DNA of 14,862 nt from Desulfohalobiaceae bacterium. Lineage in GTDB: Bacteria > Desulfobacterota > Desulfovibrionia > Desulfovibrionales > Desulfothermaceae. Below, in pieces: positions 7,290-12,998 of the stretch. Location of the stretch: the NCBI GenBank assembly GCA_021737525.1, contig JAIPDU010000019.1, forward strand, positions 1-14,862, given 5' to 3'. The position numbers were made by a program, and so were the translations under genes. The notes under the pieces were generated by a model. It ran no database searches, was not told the DNA's origin, and was given only the letters and a program-made list of their open reading frames with translations. Positions within the stretch are counted from its first letter, which is position 1. Each line of letters begins with the position of its first letter.

Positions 7290-7535
7290 CTTGCTCCTTA
7301 AGCTCCCTTTCCCGTGCCCTCTGAAGAAGAGTCGGCTGCACGGAAACGGATCGCAACCCCCTGACAAATTGATCCATATCGGATAGGCAATACGTTATCG
7401 GGACAAGCTGAAACAGCGAGGATCCCCTGTACTGCCGCCCATCACCAACCTTGGCGGAACACCCGTCAGCTGGCGTGGTATGGGAAAGGCCTCGGAAGGG
7501 AATAAGGATGTGAACTGTTCCGGGGGACCCGCTCA
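7290..7535 (-). ncRNA. Candidate structured RNA, possibly 6S-like (ssrS)
   Basis: There is no credible gene between 7058 and 7620, yet the stretch is rich in nested pairings. On the minus strand these include CGAGG (near 7495) with CCTCG (near 7419), CCCAT-ACCA (near 7480) with TGGT-G-ATGGG (near 7440), GAACAG (near 7520) with CTGTTTC (near 7412), and an outer CGGG/CCCG. A separate 12-bp hairpin, CCGTTTCCGTGC with GCACGGGAAAGG, lies at 7313-7350. The order UUUC-CAUACCAC, then UCCGC, then GGUUGGUGA resembles the apical half of E. coli 6S RNA as I remember it. A terminator follows at 7239-7289. Against this, I see no minus-strand promoter, a plus-strand promoter exists, and the pairings could equally form on the plus strand as a leader. 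Boundaries are approximate. Confidence 0.4.
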
Positions 7536-7620
7536 CACGGCGCCCGCACCCTTCTCCGGTCACCGACGGGTTCGTCCGGAGAATCCCGCGGCTGCGGGCA
7601 AACCATCGAGGTGACGCTTT

Positions 7621-8676
7621 ATGGCCGAGAGGGACGACAATCAAAGCAATCATGATCTGGAACAGGACGAGGAAATCGTCGAATTGACTGAAATCATCGA
7701 GGAGGGTGACGAAGAGGAGCCCCTCATCGAGGAACCTGTGGAAAGCGGGGAAGAGATGGAGCTCACTCCGGAACCCGAAACCGAGGACGACGTATCCGCC
7801 GAGGTGATAGGCTCGGAATCCGGGGAGGAGATCTCCGACTCCGACGAAGATCTGGACTTTGACGCCCTTTTCGATGAGCTGGACCAGGAGTCCGGGGACG
7901 CCGAGGAAGGCAGGGAGTACACGTCGCAAGGGGTTTCCTTCAGCCCCGAAGAGGAGGGGGAAGTAACCGGAGGGATCCACACCCCGGACGGAGAGGAAGA
8001 TTTTGACGCCCTCCTCGAGGATCTGGACAAACAGGACGATATGCTTCCCTTTTGGGAGGAGCCCGAGGAGGAGGAAAAAAGCCCGGATGAAGAAACCTTC
8101 GGGTTTACGGAGCAAGCCCCGGAGGAAGAGGACGACGAGGAAGTCGCCCTCGAGGAATACGAAGAGCGGGAAGTTGAGGAGGAGGGGACCGGCCCGGGAG
8201 GGGATGTCCCCCCACAGGAGGTCGCTCCGGAGAGTGGCATGGACCTCGATGAGCTGGCCGAACGCGTGCAAAGACTGGAAAATGAGCAATTGCGCCCACA
8301 GATTCAGGAAGAGGATCTGGCTCGGGCCCTGAGCTCACTCTCCTCGGATTCCCATATCTGGACCGGCCTGGAGGAGCGCTTCCAGACGGTGGCGGAACAG
8401 AAAATCCGCGAATACACTGGAGACATAGAGGCACGTATCGCGGATCTGCAGGGGAAGGTGGACAGTCTCGCCTCCGGGGACTTCGTCTCCCAGCAGGCCC
8501 TGGACCAGCAGGTCCGGGAGCTGCAAGCCGAGATTCCCTCCAGACAGGAGCTGGAGGAGCTTAAACAGACCCTGCGCACGGAGCTATTGCAGGAGATTGA
8601 ATCGCGGATACCCGCTGCGGCTGCCAGTGTCATCCGAGAGGAAATCGAGAATCTGCGCTCCGGATCCGGGGAGTAG
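7621..8676 (+). CDS. Highly acidic coiled-coil protein of unknown function
   Basis: I do not recognise a named family. The 351-aa product has two parts. Residues 1 to about 200 are extremely rich in Glu and Asp (about 27 of the first 60) and probably disordered. They contain DEEIVELTEIIEEG at 16-29 and two copies of a short motif, LDFDALFDELDQ near 78 and DFDALLEDLDKQ near 127. A third, looser DLDELAERVQRLEN near 210 starts the second part. From about 208 on, heptad-like Leu/Ile spacing with Gln and Glu suggests a long coiled coil, ending in helix-like sequence. No signal peptide or membrane segment is seen. GAGGTG stands 8 nt before the ATG. The repeated FDALxxxLD motif could be a docking peptide for a partner (inference). 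A strong terminator follows, so it is probably monocistronic. Confidence 0.85.
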   Translation: MAERDDNQSNHDLEQDEEIVELTEIIEEGDEEEPLIEEPVESGEEMELTPEPETEDDVSAEVIGSESGEEISDSDEDLDFDALFDELDQESGDAEEGREYTSQGVSFSPEEEGEVTGGIHTPDGEEDFDALLEDLDKQDDMLPFWEEPEEEEKSPDEETFGFTEQAPEEEDDEEVALEEYEEREVEEEGTGPGGDVPPQEVAPESGMDLDELAERVQRLENEQLRPQIQEEDLARALSSLSSDSHIWTGLEERFQTVAEQKIREYTGDIEARIADLQGKVDSLASGDFVSQQALDQQVRELQAEIPSRQELEELKQTLRTELLQEIESRIPAAAASVIREEIENLRSGSGE

Positions 8677-8760
8677 CTCCGGCACTGCTGCGGGGTCGCC
8701 GGAAAAGACCCTCATTCCAAGCAAAAAAAGGAAGGGGTGCCGACAGGTTTCTCTTCCCTT

Positions 8761-8822
8761 CCCGTCCGGAGAGCCCGATCGATGTTCGGTCACGGCCATT
8801 TCCCCCCGGACGGGTTTTTTAT
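8761..8822 (+). terminator. Intrinsic terminator of the acidic protein gene
   Basis: CCCGTCCGG (8761-8769) and CCGGACGGG (8806-8814) pair perfectly around a 36-nt loop and are followed by TTTTTTATTT. An upstream GGAAGGG/CCCTTCC pairing near 8730-8762 competes with the left edge. Confidence 0.8.
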
Positions 8823-8855
8823 TTGAGCTCCCCTCATCAGACAAGGCGGGACCGG

Positions 8856-9044
8856 ATGCACAAGACGAGACAGATGGCCCTGCAGGTGGCCAAGGAAATC
8901 GTGGTCAAATTCATCGAGATCGGGCGCATCTCGCCGAACAACTTCGACCAGTTCTTCTCCTCAATCTATTTCGAGGTCCTGCGCACCATATCGGAGGAGG
9001 AACAGCCGCACGAGCCCCGGGAAAAAGATGGCCCGACCAACTGA
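8856..9044 (+). CDS. Small conserved-looking protein of unknown function
   Basis: This is a 62-aa protein that I cannot assign to a family. It is predicted to be cytoplasmic and mostly helical: an N-terminal amphipathic segment MALQVAKEIVVKFIEIG (residues 7-23), then RISPNNFDQFFSSIYFEVLRTI, then a charged tail. I chose the ATG at 8856, preceded by a GGCGGG-like site 6 nt upstream. A TTG at 8823 is also in frame but lies inside or next to the terminator. Its last 17 bp overlap the start of the next gene (ATGGCCCGACCAACTGA), so it is probably translationally coupled to the quinone methyltransferase. Confidence 0.7.
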   Translation: MHKTRQMALQVAKEIVVKFIEIGRISPNNFDQFFSSIYFEVLRTISEEEQPHEPREKDGPTN

Positions 9045-9756
9045 AGCCGCCTCCCAGCCCCAGCCCACGGATCCCAACAAGCAGGTGGCCGAAATGTTCG
9101 GCCGCATCACGCCCTGCTACGACCTCCTCAATCGCGTTCTCAGCCTGGGATCGGACATTTACTGGCGCAGGCGGCTCGTGCGGAGCGTATCCCTGAGACC
9201 GCGGGGCAGGCTTCTTGATCTGGCCGCGGGGACCCTGGATGTAAGCCGCGCTGTCTCCCGGACCTATCCTTCCTCAGGCGTGGTAAGCGTGGACCTGTCC
9301 CGGGCCATGCTGCTCAAGGGCAAAACCAAGGTCGACCTCGACCGGGTTCAGCCGGCCTGCGGCAATGCCGTATCCATACCCCTGCTCGATGCGAGCGTGG
9401 ACTGCGTGACCATCGCCTTCGGGATACGGAACATCTCACCCCGGAGTGAAGCCTACGCCGAGATCCACAGGGTCCTCGCGCCGGGCGGCAAGCTGTGCAT
9501 TCTGGAATTCGGGGCTGTGCGCCCCGGGCTCTGGGGAAGGATCTACACCCGGTATCTGCACTCGATACTGCCCCGAATCGGCGCTCTTGTCACCGGAGAC
9601 AGCGGGGCCTACTCCTATTTGGCGGCAACAATCGCTTCCTTCCCCAGGGCCGACGCCCTGGGAAGGGAGCTGACCGAGGCGGGGTTCGTCCAGGTGGGGT
9701 ACACTCCCATGAGCGCCGGCATCGTCTGGCTCCATACCGCCAGAAAGCAAGGGTGA
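9028..9756 (+). CDS. ubiE: Demethylmenaquinone C-methyltransferase (UbiE/MenG)
   Basis: This SAM-dependent enzyme methylates demethylmenaquinone in the last step of menaquinone synthesis. In a strict anaerobe menaquinone is the expected quinone, so MenG function is more likely than ubiquinone synthesis. The 242-aa product has the family N-terminus VAEMFGRITPCYDLLNRVLSLG (residues 20-41, WRRRLV after it), SAM motif I LLDLAAGTLDVS (62-73), acidic motif SVDLSRAML (87-95), FGIRNIS (131-137) and the post-III region HRVLAPGGKLCILEF (147-161). Length is normal. The C-terminal ALVTGDSGAYSYLAATIASFP segment is also typical. It overlaps the small upstream gene by 17 bp. Confidence 0.95.
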   Translation: MARPTEAASQPQPTDPNKQVAEMFGRITPCYDLLNRVLSLGSDIYWRRRLVRSVSLRPRGRLLDLAAGTLDVSRAVSRTYPSSGVVSVDLSRAMLLKGKTKVDLDRVQPACGNAVSIPLLDASVDCVTIAFGIRNISPRSEAYAEIHRVLAPGGKLCILEFGAVRPGLWGRIYTRYLHSILPRIGALVTGDSGAYSYLAATIASFPRADALGRELTEAGFVQVGYTPMSAGIVWLHTARKQG

Positions 9757-9819
9757 TACCCGGAGCGGAGGGTCCCCTTTCCGAGAAGAAATTCCGCCGG
9801 ATCGTTTTGCAAAATCCTG

Positions 9820-10117
9820 TCTGCGTACCCCGAGCACAACCAAGCATGAAAATGGTGCGAGGCTCGGCGGGTGGACGCTGAAGCACGGGCTTCATCCCGG
9901 ATTTCACATGACGGGGCCAGCAGCACCTGAACTAATACCAGGTCAACCAGGCCTGTTCGAGGCAGGATTCTCGTTTGAGCTTGGGGTGGTTCATTACACC
10001 TCAATGCTTGCTTATTGCGGTAGGAACAAAGTGATGGTGCTATATGAAACCCAGCTCAAGCGGCCCCGCCTGCCTTCGCTTTTTTGTTGTATTTCAAAAA
10101 GTTAGGCCCATTTTCAT
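9820..10117. repeat. Palindromic repeat copy B (mosaic copy)
   Basis: The core runs from ATGAAAATGG at 9846 to CATTTTCAT ending at 10117. ACCCCGAGCACAACCAAGC precedes it, as in copies A and C. The body from about 9905 to 10117 is nearly identical to copy A (shared text includes TTCGAGGCAGGATTCTCG and GCTTGGGGTGGTTCATTA). The left arm near 9857-9884 instead follows copy C (GCGGGTGGACGCTGAAGC). The right arm at 10054-10079 follows copy A, so the two arms no longer match well. The right end is followed by a long A-rich run and the stop of the DUF2065 gene 22 bp on. The stretch 9757-9819 holds nothing I can identify. Confidence 0.8.
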
Positions 10118-10139
10118 ACAAAAAAAAAGAAAAAACCCG

Positions 10140-10334
10140 CTACAGCCCCTGGCTCAAATAGATAAGCACCAGACCCATAAGCAGGGCCGAGAGGCCGAGC
10201 TTGCGCAGGGACGCTGTCGGCTGTTCCAGGAGCTTCTCCAGCACGCTGGACATCCTCTCCGCGAACAGGAAATAGGGGATCCCCTCCAGAATGAAGGCAA
10301 GTCCAAGGGCCTTGATAAAAAGGGGAAAATCCAT
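10140..10334 (-). CDS. DUF2065 (YjeT-like) small membrane protein
   Basis: This 64-aa protein has two hydrophobic helices, about residues 3-24 (FPLFIKALGLAFILEGIPYFLF) and 46-62 (LGLSALLMGLVLIYLS), joined by a charged loop. That is the layout of the DUF2065/YjeT family of inner-membrane proteins, whose function is unknown. The typical GLxxxxEGxPY and RxxGxxxMxxGxxxxYL patterns are visible. AGGGAAGG lies about 5 nt before the ATG. The stop is followed on the minus strand by TTTTTTC and a longer T-run, probably a terminator, and then by repeat B. Confidence 0.82.
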   Translation of the reverse strand: MDFPLFIKALGLAFILEGIPYFLFAERMSSVLEKLLEQPTASLRKLGLSALLMGLVLIYLSQGL

Positions 10335-10696
10335 CCAAGCCTTCCCTTGTGGCGTTGACGTTTTCCGGGTCGGCGATCTCGCCTTCTTGAGCGTGTCCGC
10401 CCCATATCGGATCCATTCCGGGAAACAAGATGCCGTTCACCGGAAATCCCGGCTCGGGAGGAATAGCACTTAGCGCCGCCCGCGCCGCCGGCCGATCCGA
10501 TGCTGCCTGCTATTTCTCGGGAAAAAATGGATGCGGATTCGACATATCCCGCTCTTTCCGGGATCCGAGCTGGCAGGTCCCGGCGGGCGGGATTCCCTCC
10601 GAAGCCCCATGACCGCCGGGAAAGCGGCCGCAAGGTCGAGCCTCGCCGACCGCTATCTCATTTGAGGATGCTGTGCCCTGAAAGGGCGTGCAGGGG
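10335..10696. other. Intergenic stretch without a recognised gene
   Basis: These 362 bp separate metV from the DUF2065 gene. I see two perfect small hairpins, ATCCCG/CGGGAT (10546-10564) and GCCCT/AGGGC (10675-10687), the latter just after the metV stop but without a T-run. The open frames here have no family resemblance. No clear promoter for the DUF2065 gene stands out. Confidence 0.6.
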
Positions 10697-11374
10697 CTAT
10701 TCCTCTTGCATGTAACGCTCTTCGTATCCCGCCTGCACCACGGTTCTCTGGGTCTGATTCCGCCATTCCATGGCCGGACGGATCTTCATCACGTCCTGGA
10801 GCCGATCCTGGCGCTTCAGGCGCTCATAGATCTCCTGCCAGGCGCAGGGGATGGCGTCGTTGACCTCGCACATGCCCTGATTCGTCCCGCCGCAGGGGCC
10901 GTTGAACAGGCCCTTGGCGCAACGGGTGATAGGACATATTCCCCCGGAGTAACCCACCACGCAATCACCGCAGGCCCGGCATCGCTCCTCGTAGAGGCCG
11001 ATGTCGCGATCGACCCCAATGGCCACGGTGTTCACCGAGGGTAAAACCGGCGTGTCCGGGAAACGCTCCGCGATAAGCTGCGTTCCTGCTGCGCAGGCCA
11101 TAACCAGGACAGCCGTTTTTTTCGGGGCCATCTGGTCCAGCTCCTGGACGTATTCCATATTGCAGGCCCGTTCCACAGTGTATTCCGTGAGCTGCTTCTC
11201 CTGGCCCTGCTGCCGGAAATACTCCTTGAGCTCCTCCTTCAGGAGCCTGGCCTCCTTCTGGCCCCCGCCGAGACATACCGAGGCGCACCCGCCACAGCCC
11301 ACGTTCAGGACCGTAGGGTATTCCTGGATCGATTCAACGATCTCCTGGAACGGCTTTCTCTTGATCTTGATCAT
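10697..11374 (-). CDS. metV: MetV-like protein (methylene-THF reductase C-terminal / zinc-binding partner)
   Basis: MetV partners MetF in the methylene-tetrahydrofolate reductase of acetogens and other anaerobes and corresponds to the separate MTHFR-C domain. The 225-aa protein has an N-terminal cysteine block VGCGGCASVC (Cys27, 30, 34) with SLGGGQ-like LGGGQKEA after it, and a middle Rossmann-like part (TAVLVMACAAG, SVNTVAIGV). The C-terminal cysteine-rich signature is CRACGDCVVGYSGGICP, ITRCAKGLFNGPCGG and MCEV...PCAWQEIYERL. I chose the ATG at 11374, which has GGAGG 5 nt upstream. A GTG at 11380 would overlap that site. It is the last gene of a cluster with HdrC-like and HdrE-like genes, 31 bp after the former. 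No metF is in the window. Confidence 0.88.
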   Translation of the reverse strand: MIKIKRKPFQEIVESIQEYPTVLNVGCGGCASVCLGGGQKEARLLKEELKEYFRQQGQEKQLTEYTVERACNMEYVQELDQMAPKKTAVLVMACAAGTQLIAERFPDTPVLPSVNTVAIGVDRDIGLYEERCRACGDCVVGYSGGICPITRCAKGLFNGPCGGTNQGMCEVNDAIPCAWQEIYERLKRQDRLQDVMKIRPAMEWRNQTQRTVVQAGYEERYMQEE

Positions 11375-11405
11375 TGTCACCTCCGCGTAGAGGGGATTGA
11401 CGGTA

Positions 11406-11789
11406 TCACCCTTCGTCGTAGCGCCGATAAACGCCCTGATCGCGGCATATCCTGCGCGCCAGGCCGATCATGTAGGGAATGTCCACGCCCAGGGGGCAAT
11501 AGCAGCGCGTACAGAGCACGCACCGATTCCAAACGATATCGCCTATGGAGCGCAGCTCCTGAAGATCCACATTCCCCCTCCTCCTGAACATATATCCTAT
11601 GGAATGAATCATCTTGTGCGAGGGCATGTACTTTGGATCCCGTCCCCGGGTCTCATAGAGGAAGCAGCTGCTGGCGCACATGCTGCAGTGCGCGCACACC
11701 GCAAGGGTGAACCTGATCTGCGCCTTGTTTTGGGCGAGCATCCGACGAATCCGCGTTGGGTCCACTGTCTGAACCTGGGCCATCGCCAT
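11406..11789 (-). CDS. HdrC-like two-cluster ferredoxin subunit
   Basis: This 127-aa protein resembles heterodisulfide reductase subunit C and related iron-sulfur subunits that pass electrons between a membrane cytochrome and a soluble enzyme. The first [4Fe-4S] motif is regular: CAHCSMCASSC (Cys32, 35, 38, 42). The second is short: CVLCTRCYCPLGVDI (Cys90, 93, 96, 98), that is C-x2-C-x2-C-x1-C-P instead of C-x2-C-x2-C-x3-C-P. Between them lies the expected helical linker. No membrane segment is present. AAGGAGG stands 6 nt before the ATG, and the edge of repeat C begins only about 17 bp upstream of that site. It ends 31 bp before metV, so the two are probably co-translated. Confidence 0.85.
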   Translation of the reverse strand: MAMAQVQTVDPTRIRRMLAQNKAQIRFTLAVCAHCSMCASSCFLYETRGRDPKYMPSHKMIHSIGYMFRRRGNVDLQELRSIGDIVWNRCVLCTRCYCPLGVDIPYMIGLARRICRDQGVYRRYDEG

Positions 11790-11812
11790 CGTTTTCCTCC
11801 TTCAGAAACAAC

Positions 11813-12121
11813 CCTCATTCCCGGGCCAACCCGGGCACAACGAAACATGAAAATGCGAGGCGAAGGCGGGTGGACGCTGAAGCGCGGGTTTCATCCCGGG
11901 TTTCATCTGGTGAGACCAGCAGCCCCTGAGGGGCAGCACCATAGCCACTCCACGCTCACCACGCATGCCGGTTCCTTGTTCTATGCTTGGCTCTAGCAGG
12001 TTGTCGCTTATTGCGGCGCGAACAAGGCCAAGGTGTTATATGAAGCCCAGCGAAGCGCTCCACCCGCCTTCGCCTCGCCTTACAATATTCCTGAAATTCA
12101 CCAGGCTAAACACATTTTCAT
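11813..12121. repeat. Palindromic repeat copy C, inside a gene cluster
   Basis: The outer left part starts CCTCATTCCCGGGCC at 11813 and the core spans ATGAAAATG (11847) to CATTTTCAT (12113-12121). Arms at 11855-11874 and 12059-12078 are perfect 20-bp reverse complements (GCGAGGCGAAGGCGGGTGGA), with a sequence different from the arms of copy A. An inner pair CCTTGTTC (11974-11981) and GAACAAGG (12020-12027) is also perfect. The right end is followed by AGAAAAAAA. It lies between the HdrE-like and HdrC-like genes, ending 37 bp past the stop of the first. Confidence 0.83.
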
Positions 12122-12158
12122 AGAAAAAAAGGGAGGTGTATTTCATTTGCCGGCTCCG

Positions 12159-12830
12159 CTATCGCCAGACCCGACTCCCGGAGACAAAGCTGTATTCACC
12201 TGGCAGGAAAAAGCGATAGAGAAAGAAAAAGATCATGTGCACCAGCTTGGTGAAGGGGATGCAGATCAGCATGAGCTCCCCTGCCAGGACATGCACCAGG
12301 ATCACCGTCTTGTAGGCGAAAAGCTGATGATAGGCAATGAATCCCGTCAGAAAGGGGAGGAAAACGATCAAAAGCAGAAGAAAGTCGTACGCTGTGCTGA
12401 GGGCCCGGACCCGCGCGGAAAAGATTCGCCGCAGGAAGAAGAAGATGCAAAAGCCCATGACTCCCACGGTCAGAACATCCGTCACCCCCTCGGCCAGGGA
12501 GGGCGGGCTGATTCCCCAGGCCCTTTCGATCATGAGATTGTGGGCCAAAAGCAGGATGGGCGTGAGGATGAGCAGCAGGTGAAAGATGGTGGTCATCACC
12601 GCCAGGAAGGGTTCCATCTCCAGCACCGTGCCCCGCAGCCTGACCTTCTTCCTGACACCTTCCGGGGGGCGCAGGGCGTCCACGTCCTTTTGGCGCGGTT
12701 TGGGGAAGGATACGTTCAAGGACTCCTTTTCCCTGGTCATCCGGAAAAATCGAAAGACCTGGATTCCGAGCCCCAGAAAAAAAACAATAAAGGCGATGAG
12801 CGCAAGCGGGCCAGTGACAAATGCGTACAT
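12159..12830 (-). CDS. HdrE/NarI-like membrane cytochrome b subunit
   Basis: This 223-aa integral membrane protein has about five hydrophobic helices (roughly residues 4-27, 76-97, 114-136, 147-168 and 178-207). It resembles the di-heme cytochrome b subunits NarI, HdrE, DsrM and TmcC, which exchange electrons with menaquinone. Candidate heme ligands are His84 and His97 in TIFHLLLILTPILLLAHN, and His180 and His198 in LVHVLAGELM...IPFTKLVH. The latter block is a family hallmark. I chose the ATG at 12830 (MYAFVTGP), preceded by GGGGGACGGG. A GTG at 12842 adds four residues. It is the first gene of a cluster with HdrC-like and metV genes, but a 370-bp gap holding repeat C separates it from the second. 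Confidence 0.85.
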   Translation of the reverse strand: MYAFVTGPLALIAFIVFFLGLGIQVFRFFRMTREKESLNVSFPKPRQKDVDALRPPEGVRKKVRLRGTVLEMEPFLAVMTTIFHLLLILTPILLLAHNLMIERAWGISPPSLAEGVTDVLTVGVMGFCIFFFLRRIFSARVRALSTAYDFLLLLIVFLPFLTGFIAYHQLFAYKTVILVHVLAGELMLICIPFTKLVHMIFFFLYRFFLPGEYSFVSGSRVWR

Positions 12831-12869
12831 CCCGTCCCCCACTGCCTTCGAGGTTACCTGAATCTATAT

Positions 12870-12890
12870 GCCGGTAACGATTATACCGGC
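12870..12890. promoter_or_regulatory. Promoter -10 box inside a perfect inverted repeat
   Basis: GCCGGTA (12870-12876) and TACCGGC (12884-12890) form a perfect 7-bp inverted repeat with a 7-bp centre. On the minus strand TATAAT (12885-12880) lies across the centre, about 50 bp before the HdrE-like start. No good -35 hexamer is at the right spacing, which fits an activator-dependent or repressed promoter. It could be the operator of the HdrE-HdrC-metV cluster. Confidence 0.5.
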
Positions 12891-12998
12891 TGTACGGCCT
12901 CCACACCCGGCCAACGCCCATTGTGCAATAACGGCGTCAGATTGCTCACACTGTTCAATCGGTCCTAAAATCTCACCAGGGAAAAGTCAAGTGAGTAC

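Noticed and set aside
7490..7560. Cobalamin riboswitch before the acidic protein gene
   Set aside because: AAGGGAATAAGGATGTGAA looks superficially right, but the downstream conserved core is absent and the gene has no link to B12.
7159..8289. 376-aa minus-strand frame opposite the acidic protein
   Set aside because: The Leu/Phe-rich translation is the complement of GAG/GAA codons. It also crosses the terminator hairpin region, so it is not a plausible gene.
205..12121. CRISPR array
   Set aside because: The repeats are about 309 bp long and kilobases apart, not short units with regular spacers.
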